This document shows, in pieces, positions 18,028-26,812 of a stretch of DNA of 64,000 bases. The notes below the pieces were generated by a model, which saw only the letters and a program-made list of their open reading frames with translations, made no database searches and was not told the DNA's origin. The stretch covers positions 1,740,001-1,804,000 of the forward strand of contig NC_019771.1 in NCBI RefSeq assembly GCF_000317695.1, read 5' to 3'. Both the position numbers and the translations under genes were made by a program. This DNA comes from Anabaena cylindrica PCC 7122 (GTDB taxonomy: Bacteria > Cyanobacteriota > Cyanobacteriia > Cyanobacteriales > Nostocaceae). How positions within the stretch are numbered: position 1 is the first letter of the stretch; each line of letters opens with the position of its first letter.

Positions 18028-19077
18028 ATGAGCAATATATTTAGAGAGTTATTAAAAAAAGTAGGTAGCGGAAGTCATACGTCTGAGAGTTTAACTCGTG
18101 CGGAAGCTGCTGCTGCTATGCAAATGATGTTGTTGGGTGAAGCAAAACCGGCGCAAATAGGCGCATTTTTGATTGCTCATCGCATTAAACGTCCCACTGG
18201 GGAAGAGTTAGCAGGGATGTTGGATGCTTTTGATCAGTTGGGGCCAAAGTTGCAACCAATTGATGCTGCACGTCCGGTAATGGTTTTAGGTATACCCTAT
18301 GATGGCAGGACTCGGACTGCACCAATTAATATTATTACGGCTTTGTTATTAGCTGCGGCTGGACAACCAGTGGTAATGCATGGGGGCGATCGCTTGCCGA
18401 CAAAATATGGTTTACCTTTAATAGAGATATGGCAAGGTTTAGGAGTCGATTGGACTACTTTATCACTGGCTCAAACTCAGCAGGTTTTTGAGCAAACAGG
18501 AATTGGTTTTGTTTACACACCACAGCATTTTCCCCTCACTCAAAAGCTTTGGGAATATCGTGATCAACTTGGTAAGCGTCCTCCATTAGCGACTATGGAG
18601 TTAATTTGGTGTCCTTACGCTGGGGATGCTCATATTATTGCTGGGTTTGTTCATCCCCCTACAGAGGCTATGTTTCAGGTGGCTTTGGGGTTACGAGGGA
18701 CAAGAAAATATACTTTTGTCAAGGGTTTGGAAGGTAGTTGTGATTTACCGCGCGATCGCACTGCTATTATCGGTTTATCTTCAACTAATTCACAAGAGTT
18801 AGAACGCTTACAACTCGCACCCCGTGATTATGGTTTTACTACCAAAAATGTCCCTCTTGCTACTACGGAAGAATTAATCACCGATTTTAAAGCTGTTTTG
18901 GCTGGTAAACCAGGTGAACTAATGCAAACTGCTTTATGGAATGGCGGTTTTTATCTTTGCTTGAGTGGTATTTGTCCAGATATGACTTCTGGTATTGCTA
19001 AGGCAGAGGAGTTATTTATTAGTGGTGCTGTAGCTAATCAACTTCTCCTACTGCCATTGTCTAATCAAAAAGTTTAA
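18028..19077 (+). CDS. Anthranilate phosphoribosyltransferase-family protein (TrpD-like)
   Basis: A 349-residue TrpD/nucleoside-phosphorylase-fold protein. Visible family features are the N-terminal helical domain (SLTRAEAAAAMQMMLLGEAKPAQIGAFLIAHRIK) and MVLGIPYDGRTRTAPI, in place of the usual KVHTGGD-type PRPP loop region. VVMHGGDRLPTKYG and an end with ELMQTALWNGGFYL follow. The canonical TrpD active-site motifs are altered, so it is probably not the tryptophan-pathway enzyme. It lies 58 bp downstream of ntcB on the same strand, a neighbourhood also seen near nitrate genes in Nostoc-type genomes. The reaction is unknown. Confidence 0.75.
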   Translation: MSNIFRELLKKVGSGSHTSESLTRAEAAAAMQMMLLGEAKPAQIGAFLIAHRIKRPTGEELAGMLDAFDQLGPKLQPIDAARPVMVLGIPYDGRTRTAPINIITALLLAAAGQPVVMHGGDRLPTKYGLPLIEIWQGLGVDWTTLSLAQTQQVFEQTGIGFVYTPQHFPLTQKLWEYRDQLGKRPPLATMELIWCPYAGDAHIIAGFVHPPTEAMFQVALGLRGTRKYTFVKGLEGSCDLPRDRTAIIGLSSTNSQELERLQLAPRDYGFTTKNVPLATTEELITDFKAVLAGKPGELMQTALWNGGFYLCLSGICPDMTSGIAKAEELFISGAVANQLLLLPLSNQKV

Positions 19078-19170
19078 TAATGGTCTAAAAGCTATTAGAA
19101 ATCACATATTCAATGCTATTTGGCAGAATTTTGACAAAGGCTTCTAATGGGTTTTGGATACCCTTGGCAC

Positions 19171-19707
19171 TCAATCCCCTGAGTTTGTCGCTTGTAATTG
19201 TTGCACCTGTTCAAACGTTAAACCAGTTACTTTTGCCACAAATTCAATAGACATACCCTCCTTGAGCATATTGACAGCAACAAGCTGAACAGCTTCTTCT
19301 CGACCTTCTTCTCGACCTTCTTTCCGACCTTCTTTCCGACCTTCTTCCCGACCTTCTTCTACCAATAATTGATAAGTTACTGACTCACGCATAATATCTC
19401 TCCGCAGCAAACGCTGAATCACTTCTTTTTCTAATACTAACCCAGCTAAAATAAATGCAGATGCAGCCAGGCTACTTTGCATCTGTTTGTCAGGGATGTT
19501 ATCTATGGCGGTTGCCACTTCCTGCAAAGTGTTGACTTTATTACCAGTATTGCTTAAAACTGCAAAAGGCAATAAACCGGGAGTTTGCAAGAATGTTTCT
19601 GTCGGTTGTTCCCATAAGCGAATTACTTGGAAACGATGGCACGTTTCTTCTAAGGTAAATGTAGTTTGCTGAACGAGTTCTGAATCAGTCTTTTGCAAGT
19701 AAACCAC
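19171..19707 (-). pseudogene. Rpn-family nuclease, C-terminal part (split gene)
   Basis: This half of an Rpn/PDDEXK-like recombination-promoting nuclease begins VYLQKTDSELVQQTTFTLEE. It continues with the family's ETCHRFQVIRLWEQ block and ends in an (EEGRKEGR)n repeat helix and a C-terminal LKEGMSIEFVAKVTGLTFEQVQQL. Together with the N-terminal half at 19854-20072 it forms one gene. The ~20 residues normally joining NIPF to VVYLQKT are replaced by a palindromic insert. The EGR repeat at about 19295-19355 is low-complexity DNA. Confidence 0.75.
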
Positions 19708-19714
19708 TACTTGA

Positions 19715-19864
19715 CCAAATAATTACTAATTCGTAATTCGTAATTCGTAATTAAAGAGGGTACAAGCCCCCACTAAATCTTGGATTTAGTGGTCTACAAT
19801 TAGTGGTAGGTTCAAGCCTCCACTGATTGCAATTACGAATTACGAATTATCAATTACGAATTAT
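19715..19864. mobile_element. Small palindromic MITE-like insertion within the Rpn gene
   Basis: About 150 bp. Left arm repeats TAATTCGTAATTCGTAATT. Right arm is the inverted series AATTACGAATTACGAATT. The middle has GTACAAGCCCCCACTAAATC and an imperfect inverted AAGCCTCCACTGATTG. It interrupts the Rpn reading frame and has no coding capacity. The same TTACGAATTACGAA heptamer-type arm recurs at 50025-50066. Confidence 0.65.
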
Positions 19865-20072
19865 AAGGAATGTTCTTGTCTGGTTGAGTCTGAAACTCAA
19901 TATGCACGACCATTTCTTCTGATTGTCTAAGAATAAGAGCATCAGCGCGAATTGGTTCTAAGGATAGTTCTTTTGGACTTAATTCAGTTAGGATTATGGG
20001 TTCACCTAACAACCAAGTAGCGAAATCGCTAGAAAATGTTTCTACAAGAAATTTACAAAGATTGTCAAACAT
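19854..20072 (-). pseudogene. Rpn-family nuclease, N-terminal part (split gene)
   Basis: The 72-codon fragment MFDNLCKFLVETFSSDFATWL then LGEPIILTELSPKELSLEPIRADALIL and EMVVHIEFQTQPDKNIPY is the typical Rpn N-terminus. It includes the acidic-plus-EFQ core (RADALI, HIEFQTQ) of the nuclease fold. It ends where the palindromic element begins. The intact gene probably started at 20072. Confidence 0.75.
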
Positions 20073-20162
20073 GAAACAACTTTATCAGAAATTTTGATAA
20101 ATCAGCAAGATTGCCATCTTCTGTAATGATAAACCCTGCATTTACCTACACGTTTTCAATCC

Positions 20163-21756
20163 GAATGGCACTAAGAAAAGACAGATAAATTGTCTTTAAT
20201 TAGTGTCCTTCGGAGTAATTTCCGAGGTTTTTGCATAAAGGGATAAGCTTTAGGACGGCGTTTTTGAACTCTGGGTTCAATGCGATTAGGTCGAAAGGGT
20301 AAGGACTGATGAACCAGCAGTTTTAGTAAAGTCAAATAATAGTGACGAAGGTATTTGGATTGTACCGATAAAAATGTAGGAATAAAGTTAATAAACATCT
20401 GCCGAGAGCGTTGTAGAGAAAGAGATAGAGGATTAACTCCATAAAGATTTCCAGCATTCCACATCAAACTTCGCAATAGGTTGTATGCTAACAAAAATAC
20501 ATAGATTTCTTTGCGAATCATTGCTGGAGATTTACATCTCAAAATATCCATATTTAGAGTGGTTTTAAGATGCCTTAAATCCAACTCAACTTGCCAGCGT
20601 AAACCATAGAGTTCCGCCAGTTTTTCTAGAGAATATGTATTTGTATCTAATAAAGTCGTAATTAGCGTCACATTTTCTGTGCGAAAACCAGGGATATTTA
20701 TCGAATATGTCACTTCTCTGACAACTAAACTTTTTGGTAAACTCCTGTAGTCTTCTAGACTCATTCCCGCAGGTCTAGTTTTCGGTTTGTACCAAATTAC
20801 TTGTCTGTCTGATGCATTGGTAATCTCTCCTTCCACCGGGTGACTTTTACGCTTTTGATTCTTCCGACAAACTACATCGCATCCTTGATTTTTTAAACAA
20901 AAGATATCCCCATAAGCGCAAAAGGCTCTATCTCCTAACAGCACATCTCCTGGATTCAAAAATTTATATAAATTTCTTCCTAGTTTGATATCGTGTACAT
21001 TTAATTTATCTATTACTACTTCCCATGCTGCACCTGTAGCCAGTGAAAATAACACGCATATTTTCGCTACCGGAAAACCGCACCCCTGTTTCTGGCTTTT
21101 CTGCTGTGGATACTCTTCCTGCAAACTTTTTGTATCTGGCATTGACACAGTGGAACCATCAATTATTTTCACTGACCTACCACACCACAACTGTTGCTGC
21201 GATACTTTTTCCTCTAACCCCATTCCTATTTTAGAAAATAATTTTGACAATAATTTCTCTGGTAATCTTTCTCTGGCTTGACAATATGCACTTGTATTTG
21301 TTGATGGCAATTCTGCTCCTGTCGTACTCAACCATGCTATTACTCTACTCACTATATTTTGGCAACTTTTATCTACATCCAGCACTTGCGATAAAAATGC
21401 CCATATCCTTACTACTGGTGAAAATATTCTTTGGTGATATTTTAGATTTAATTCTTGAATACTCTCATTAATTACCGATTCCGGTAGTAATTCTGCAAAG
21501 GGTAATCCCACACTTTGACTAAATTTTTCCTTGAGAATTTTCACTCGATTTGGCATACTGTAGCTAATCTTTTTTGTTGTCTCTTATGGTCTGGTTTAGT
21601 TTCTCAGACTCTAAGAGACGTTTTCTACAGTATTTTTTTAGTATCTCTTTTTACCTATCTCTTCAATATACTGAATAGCACTTCTCTATTTGATTCTTTC
21701 AAATCTATTGCTAGAGCGTGATTCGAGATTTTTGATCTCTTTTCTTAGTGCCATTC
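20163..21756 (-). mobile_element. IS4-family insertion sequence inside the terminal CRISPR repeat
   Basis: The 1594-bp element has perfect 19-bp terminal inverted repeats (GAATGGCACTAAGAAAAGA, 20163-20181 and 21738-21756). It is flanked by a 5-bp direct duplication AATCC (20158-20162 and 21757-21761). Removing the element and one AATCC restores GTTTTCAATCCCTAATAGGG, the start of the CRISPR repeat with one extra T. The insertion is therefore in the leader-distal repeat. Intact ends and transposase suggest a recent event. Confidence 0.9.
20171..21556 (-). CDS. IS4-family DDE transposase
   Basis: A 461-residue DDE transposase. The catalytic residues can be placed in KIIDGSTVSMPDT (first Asp), VLLGDRAFCAYGD (second Asp) and YGLRWQVELDLRHLKTTL, the Y-(2)-R-(3)-E-(6)-K signature of IS4. 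No frameshift is visible, so the element is potentially active. It occupies nearly the whole insertion sequence and is transcribed in the same direction as the CRISPR array. Confidence 0.92.
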   Translation of the reverse strand: MPNRVKILKEKFSQSVGLPFAELLPESVINESIQELNLKYHQRIFSPVVRIWAFLSQVLDVDKSCQNIVSRVIAWLSTTGAELPSTNTSAYCQARERLPEKLLSKLFSKIGMGLEEKVSQQQLWCGRSVKIIDGSTVSMPDTKSLQEEYPQQKSQKQGCGFPVAKICVLFSLATGAAWEVVIDKLNVHDIKLGRNLYKFLNPGDVLLGDRAFCAYGDIFCLKNQGCDVVCRKNQKRKSHPVEGEITNASDRQVIWYKPKTRPAGMSLEDYRSLPKSLVVREVTYSINIPGFRTENVTLITTLLDTNTYSLEKLAELYGLRWQVELDLRHLKTTLNMDILRCKSPAMIRKEIYVFLLAYNLLRSLMWNAGNLYGVNPLSLSLQRSRQMFINFIPTFLSVQSKYLRHYYLTLLKLLVHQSLPFRPNRIEPRVQKRRPKAYPFMQKPRKLLRRTLIKDNLSVFS

Positions 21757-23483
21757 AATCCCTAATAGGGAGTAATAGAAATTGCAATTTTCCGTACCCA
21801 GGAACAAGAGACAAACCTATCACGTTTCAATCCCTAATAGGGAGTAATAGAAATTGCAATTGCTTATCACTAGCATTCCAGTTGAAATTCCAAAGACGTT
21901 TCAATCCCTAATAGGGAGTAATAGAAATTGCAATAGATTTGGTGAGGAGGGTGGTCGCCTTGCTTGGAGTTTCAATCCCTAATAGGGAGTAATAGAAATT
22001 GCAATTCTTTCTTCCACATTTGCTGATGAGTTTAGTTTCAATGTTTCAATCCCTAATAGGGAGTAATAGAAATTGCAATGGCTCAAATCAGTAGATATCC
22101 TCATATTTCTAGAAGAGTTTCAATCCCTAATAGGGAGTAATAGAAATTGCAATACCCCCCCCGAACAAGTCGGGGGGGCTTCCTCCGTTTCAATCCCTAA
22201 TAGGGAGTAATAGAAATTGCAATTTGAGCTTCCAGATAAATATGCTGATAAATTACGTGGTTTCAATCCCTAATAGGGAGTAATAGAAATTGCAATTCTC
22301 CCCTTAGAGCGTTTATTTCACTCATTATTTCATCGCGTTTCAATCCCTAATAGGGAGTAATAGAAATTGCAATTAATAATCCTGGATAATCCTTTGAGCA
22401 AGAGATGTTTCAATCCCTAATAGGGAGTAATAGAAATTGCAATCTGCGCTTGGTATTTCTTCCACTATTTATGGTGTTGGTTCTGTTTCAATCCCTAATA
22501 GGGAGTAATAGAAATTGCAATTTGAAGAATTTGGTAAGTTTCTTCTGGACTATTGCCGTGTTTCAATCCCTAATAGGGAGTAATAGAAATTGCAATAATA
22601 CAACCTCTTTGAGTTGAACCAGAGGGAGATAAGTTTCAATCCCTAATAGGGAGTAATAGAAATTGCAATATAAAATAAAACCTGTAACTAGTTTAGTCGA
22701 ATGTTTCAATCCCTAATAGGGAGTAATAGAAATTGCAATTATTGCGCCAACACCGTTACTTTGCAAATCAGAGGTTTCAATCCCTAATAGGGAGTAATAG
22801 AAATTGCAATTACGATAATACGTATGTCTTTGAAACCATCTGTAGTTTCAATCCCTAATAGGGAGTAATAGAAATTGCAATTTGCGTAGCGTATGGATAT
22901 GGCTTGTGACAGAGCAAACTTTGGTTTCAATCCCTAATAGGGAGTAATAGAAATTGCAATTTACTAATTTTCTAGCACTCTTAAACAAGTAAGTGTTTCA
23001 ATCCCTAATAGGGAGTAATAGAAATTGCAATTTAATGGTTTCACCTTCTGCATATCCGGTAAGACCAAAGCCGTTTCAATCCCTAATAGGGAGTAATAGA
23101 AATTGCAATTAGCGAAGCATTTTTCGTAAAATCCTAGTCCAGATGTTTCAATCCCTAATAGGGAGTAATAGAAATTGCAATATTAGGATTGTGAGTTTCT
23201 CTCATCATTGTGGAGAGGTTTCAATCCCTAATAGGGAGTAATAGAAATTGCAATTTCCTTTGGCAGCAGTAGCAGCATAAATAATTAATAAAAGTTTCAA
23301 TCCCTAATAGGGAGTAATAGAAATTGCAATATGGGATGCTTAAAAAACATCAGCAACTTTCTTTATTCGTTTCAATCCCTAATAGGGAGTAATAGAAATT
23401 GCAATTTGACCTAGAATCCCACAGAACAACGAGCATTAAGACATCCGTTTCAATCCCTAATAGGGAGTAATAGAAATTGCAAT
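21757..23483 (-). CRISPR. Type I-D CRISPR array, 24 repeats
   Basis: Repeats are 37 bp. On the plus strand they begin GTTTCAATCCCTAATAGGG and end AGAAATTGCAAT. Starts are at 21824, 21898, 21969, 22043, 22117, 22187, 22260, 22337, 22407, 22485, 22560, 22633, 22703, 22774, 22845, 22924, 22995, 23073, 23145, 23218, 23294, 23369 and 23447, plus one repeat interrupted by the IS (ends at 21788). The 23 spacers are 33-42 bp. The functional reading is minus strand: the transcript repeat ends with the 5' handle ATTGAAAC and contains the hairpin CCCTATTAGGG. A consensus-like promoter lies to the right in the leader. All full repeats look identical, so the array is well maintained. Confidence 0.97.
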
Positions 23484-23709
23484 AGCGGGAGGCTGAAAGC
23501 CTTTATATATATAGTTTTCAAGGTGCGGTTGCGCGATCGCTCTCATCATAGTCCATTTCAGAAAATGTGTCAAGAGTCAAAATGGCTGAAACCCTTGCTG
23601 TGTAAGGTGCGCGGGCGGGCGAATCAAAAAAATCCATCAAAGCCTTGTATAGATGTGAATTTAGGCATTTTTTGAGAACCCAGATTTTTTACACCCACCC
23701 CCTCGCGCA
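23484..23709 (-). promoter_or_regulatory. CRISPR leader with sigma-70-type promoter
   Basis: Between cas2 and the first repeat. On the minus strand TTGACA (23568-23573) and TATGAT (23545-23550) are separated by exactly 17 bp, giving a predicted start near 23537, about 54 nt before the first repeat. This fixes array direction and leader-proximal end. A HIP1 octamer GCGATCGC overlaps the predicted start. Confidence 0.8.
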
Positions 23710-23982
23710 TTAAGCGAAGAAAATCGTCGTATCGAGGGGTTGTTCACCACCGATTCGTTCCACCTTACCAAAGCAGCAAGCACAAAGAAAATAAAAGCGA
23801 ATGCTATCAGTATTCGGCTTAATCAGCTTATTGAGGCGCGATCGCAGTTTAGCATACTGAGTGTCAGTCAACTGACATTCAAAAATACTATACTGCACCC
23901 ATTGTCCATAAGACTTGAGAATATTATGGATTTTAGTCCGCCGTTTATCCTCAGAAATATCGTAAGAAACAACAACATTCAT
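23710..23982 (-). CDS. cas2: CRISPR-associated endonuclease Cas2
   Basis: A 90-residue Cas2, MNVVVSYDISEDKRRTKIHN, with the ferredoxin-fold first strand and its Asp in VSYDIS, then YGQWVQYSIFECQL. It forms the Cas1-Cas2 spacer-integration complex. The ATG at 23982 is preferred over the GTG just upstream. It is the last gene of the adaptation block (cas6-cas4-cas1-cas2) next to the leader. Confidence 0.95.
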   Translation of the reverse strand: MNVVVSYDISEDKRRTKIHNILKSYGQWVQYSIFECQLTDTQYAKLRSRLNKLIKPNTDSIRFYFLCACCFGKVERIGGEQPLDTTIFFA

Positions 23983-24000
23983 CACCTAATTTCCTATTCC

Positions 24001-24056
24001 CTTCTTCCCTTCTTCTCTTCTTCTCTTCTTCTCTTCTTGATTCACTGTCACCTTCT
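24001..24056. repeat. CTTCTT-rich tandem repeat between cas2 and cas1
   Basis: About 50 bp of repeated CTTCTTCT/CTTCTTC units followed by TCACTGTCACC. No coding or promoter feature was seen. Confidence 0.5.
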
Positions 24057-24059
24057 TCC

Positions 24060-25061
24060 TTACTTCAAAACCAAAGGAGGATACTTATCAGTTTCACCCA
24101 TTAAGTATTTAGCAAGTAATCTAGCTTGCCATTCAAAAGCTTCTCTATAAGTACATTTACGCCCCATTACCGGATGCTTAAATTCCGATTGCTTTTTCTT
24201 CTCGTACTTTGTTAAAAAGATTTTTCGCCCTTTAGGAGTTAGAGAAACAGCACCGCTTAAAGGTTCAGAAATAAAATCGGCTGGTGTTAATAATTGCTTA
24301 TTCAAAATAGATAAAACCACCGCGTCTACCACCAAAGGCCGAAACTCCTCCATTAAATCTAGAGGTAAAGAAGGTCTATTATAGCGATCGCAATGCAAGT
24401 ATCCTAAATATGGATCAAAACCCACAATATTCACAGCACCTTGCACATCATGACGCAACAAAGAATAACCAAAACTCAACAAAGAGTTTACAGGATCTGT
24501 TGCTGGACGACGTACACGCTTAGTAAAAGTAAAATCCGGGTTACGAATCAACTGATTAAAACAACCAAAATAAGCAGCACTCCCCGCACCTTCCAACCCA
24601 CGCAAAGACTTAATATTATGAGTTGAATCAATCGGAGAAATAGTTTGTTCAATGCGAGTAATATATTTAGACAAATCAACATCAGATTCCCGTTGACAAC
24701 GCATTAAAACTTGACGGTAATTTTTCAACTTACCCCTAATAAAACCTTGCACAACATGAACAGCTTGCAGAGACTCACCCGCAGCTTGCCATTGAGCCTT
24801 ACGAACGAAAATATTACCAGTCATCTCCGGTTCTAAACGTCCCAAATAATGACCCCTTTCATCAATAAAAGAAAGCGGAATATGACGACTCATTAACTCA
24901 AAAACAACAGCCGGCGAAACAGTCGCACGTCCCAACACAACCACATCTTTTAAATGAATAAACGGAATATCTTGAAGAACCTTCTTCTCAAACTTCACAT
25001 GAATTCTTTCATCAACTTTACCAACAAAAGAATCATTTTGCGTAACGTAAAGAGTCCCCAT
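24060..25061 (-). CDS. cas1: CRISPR-associated integrase Cas1 (subtype I-D)
   Basis: A 333-residue Cas1. The metal-binding active site is represented by LRGLEGAGSAAYF (Glu), GYLHCDRYNRPSLPLDLMEEFRP (His and Asp/Glu) and the N-terminal beta domain starts GTLYVTQNDSFVG. It integrates new spacers at the leader end with Cas2. The cas4-cas1-cas2 order is typical of type I-D in cyanobacteria. The frame is complete with no frameshift. Confidence 0.96.
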   Translation of the reverse strand: MGTLYVTQNDSFVGKVDERIHVKFEKKVLQDIPFIHLKDVVVLGRATVSPAVVFELMSRHIPLSFIDERGHYLGRLEPEMTGNIFVRKAQWQAAGESLQAVHVVQGFIRGKLKNYRQVLMRCQRESDVDLSKYITRIEQTISPIDSTHNIKSLRGLEGAGSAAYFGCFNQLIRNPDFTFTKRVRRPATDPVNSLLSFGYSLLRHDVQGAVNIVGFDPYLGYLHCDRYNRPSLPLDLMEEFRPLVVDAVVLSILNKQLLTPADFISEPLSGAVSLTPKGRKIFLTKYEKKKQSEFKHPVMGRKCTYREAFEWQARLLAKYLMGETDKYPPLVLK

Positions 25062-25074
25062 AATTAATCCTCAA

Positions 25075-25143
25075 CTTGTATTTATTTCTCGTTCCCAGAC
25101 TCCGGCTGGGAATGCACTCAAGAGGCTCCGCCTCGCTTAAAAA
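25075..25143. repeat. Dispersed repeat family (CTCGTTCCCAG...GGGAATGC...GAGGCTCTGCCTC), copy between cas1 and cas4
   Basis: The copy reads CTCGTTCCCAGACTCCGGCT then GGGAATGC and GAGGCTCCGCCTC, two small palindromes in tandem. Other copies are at 29007-29055, 29073-29115 (inverted), 46596-46657 and 46699-46758. Confidence 0.7.
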
Positions 25144-25147
25144 CTAA

Positions 25148-25756
25148 TCAATTTACCTCTTTATATCGCCCCACCTTCTCAACAGCTTGAGGCAAACATC
25201 GAGAATAAAGACTACAACTATCACAGCGTTTTGTTTTCACAGGTTTTGGCATAGCACCCGTAAACAACAACATTTGTACAGCTTCAATAGTTGCGATCGT
25301 ACTAGCTCGTAATTCCGGCGTAATTTCCACTAATTGACGTTGATGAGATTGAGCATAATAGATATAACCAGAATTGATATTTTTACCAGTCATTTCCTCC
25401 AAACACAAAGCCTGAGCGCAAACTTGTAACTCATCATTATCCCATTCTCCCTTCTGTCCGCGTTTATATTCAATTGGGTAAAACTCACCATTTTCAAACT
25501 CAATTAAATCAGATTTACCAACAATTTGATATTGGTCAGACTTCAAATAAATTGCTCGTATTTGCCAAGTCTCATCACGATTTACTTCCCCTACAGTGTG
25601 AACTCTTTCATGTAAACTTGTGCCTTCAATAGTGTATTGATTATCAATAAACTCACCAGCACAATGAATTCGCCAACAACGATGAGGACAATAGGAATAT
25701 TGATTTAAAGATGCAATATTCACATAATCATCAGAATTGATATTTTGAACCAGCAT
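25148..25756 (-). CDS. cas4: CRISPR-associated exonuclease Cas4
   Basis: A 202-residue RecB-like nuclease. The iron-sulfur cysteines appear as SYCPHRCWR in the N-terminus and CDSCSLYSRC in the C-terminus. The PD-(D/E)XK core includes VGKSDLIEF and YPIEYKRGQKG. It trims and selects PAM-proximal ends of prespacers before integration by Cas1-Cas2. It lies between cas6 and cas1 in the same direction. Confidence 0.95.
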   Translation of the reverse strand: MLVQNINSDDYVNIASLNQYSYCPHRCWRIHCAGEFIDNQYTIEGTSLHERVHTVGEVNRDETWQIRAIYLKSDQYQIVGKSDLIEFENGEFYPIEYKRGQKGEWDNDELQVCAQALCLEEMTGKNINSGYIYYAQSHQRQLVEITPELRASTIATIEAVQMLLFTGAMPKPVKTKRCDSCSLYSRCLPQAVEKVGRYKEVN

Positions 25757-25802
25757 AGAAAATTCACAATTAGATTTTCAAAACAATAAAAAATGATTCA
25801 TC

Positions 25803-25886
25803 TGTAGGTTGGGTTTCGTTCCTCAACCCAACCAAAATTTTGATAATGTGATGATGTTGGGTTTCCTCGCGTCAACCCAACCTACA
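25803..25886. mobile_element. Palindromic MITE-like element between cas4 and cas6
   Basis: The ends TGTAGGTTGGGTT (25803-25815) and AACCCAACCTACA (25874-25886) are perfect 13-bp inverted repeats, with further internal GTTGGGTT/AACCCAAC pairs. It has no coding capacity. Confidence 0.7.
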
Positions 25887-25889
25887 ATT

Positions 25890-26708
25890 TTACCTTCTTC
25901 TTACCATTCCCATACCCATAGTTGTTTTACGTCCTATTCCCGCATACAAAGCAAAATTAGCTAAAGCGTTAACTTGCTTAATTCCTATTGTTTCCACATT
26001 GCCAAGAATGCGATAACTAATTTCACCTAAACAACCAATAAACTTATTTTCATAATTGCTAATAACTTCAGTGTTGATATTAAAACCACTAGGATAAATG
26101 GCTTCTAGAGGAATATTATTTAACTCAATTCCACTATATTTATTCCACCGATTGAGAAGACTATTAAAAACAGATTCCCTTGTTGGTAAAAGATTATCAA
26201 ATCCACCTTGACGAAAAGCTACAGGTGTAGAAAAAATGAAATTAAATGTACGTTCCTGCTCACTGGCTTGTTCATAAATTTGCTTGTAACTACAAACATT
26301 AGCCCAAGGTTGAGTAGATTGAGGTGTTCCTTGAATGCTAGTAATATATAAATTAGCTGAACCCAAATGCCAAGGTTGTTCCGGGTTAAGATTCAACCAT
26401 AAAGGAGTGAGTTGACTAAATAAATTGTCATCTAATAAAGAAACACGCCACCAACAAGAAGTACCTGCGGAAATAGGATTTTGATGAGCATATTGCAAAG
26501 TATGAGATTGAATTTTATGTCTGCTTTGTACCTGCAATGGTGACAGAGTAAAAGCTTTATCAGCATTTGATTCGTGTAGATAGTCACCTAATTTCCTATC
26601 AACAGAACTCACCAGGTTAAGGAATAAAGCATGATAATGTCTGCCAGTGAGAAAGTTGGGGTAAATGGGAGACTGGGGGGTAAGATTGAGAATTAAACTA
26701 TGAGGCAT
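25890..26708 (-). CDS. cas6: CRISPR-associated endoribonuclease Cas6
   Basis: The ATG at 26708 (MPHSLILNLTPQSPIYP) is preferred to the upstream TTG. The 272-residue protein carries two RAMP/ferredoxin-like domains. It ends with the glycine-rich loop FALYAGIGRKTTMGMGMVRR typical of Cas6. Residues TGRHYHALFLNLV contain the candidate catalytic His pair. It cuts the pre-crRNA 3' of the repeat hairpin, leaving the ATTGAAAC handle. Confidence 0.93.
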   Translation of the reverse strand: MPHSLILNLTPQSPIYPNFLTGRHYHALFLNLVSSVDRKLGDYLHESNADKAFTLSPLQVQSRHKIQSHTLQYAHQNPISAGTSCWWRVSLLDDNLFSQLTPLWLNLNPEQPWHLGSANLYITSIQGTPQSTQPWANVCSYKQIYEQASEQERTFNFIFSTPVAFRQGGFDNLLPTRESVFNSLLNRWNKYSGIELNNIPLEAIYPSGFNINTEVISNYENKFIGCLGEISYRILGNVETIGIKQVNALANFALYAGIGRKTTMGMGMVRRR

Positions 26709-26765
26709 ATTTTTTGCAGAATAACACAATTTGTAAATAGATAATGCAAGTTAAGAGAAATTGAG

Positions 26766-26800
26766 AGTATAAATTATATAAAGTAATAAAGGTTGCATAA
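26766..26800 (-). promoter_or_regulatory. Possible promoter of the cas6-cas4-cas1-cas2 block
   Basis: TATAAT on the minus strand (26773-26778) lies about 65 bp upstream of the cas6 ATG. The -35 region is weak (TTTATG-like). A separate promoter is needed because the 139-residue plus-strand gene separates cas6 from csc1. Confidence 0.35.
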
Positions 26801-26812
26801 AGAGTAAGACAA

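Noticed and set aside
22405..22617. ORF with repeated FQSLIGSNRNCN
   Set aside because: Translation of CRISPR repeats.
23740..24150. Plus-strand 136-codon ORF opposite cas2 and cas1
   Set aside because: Antisense frame over cas2, with a Ser/Leu stretch from the CTTCTT repeat.
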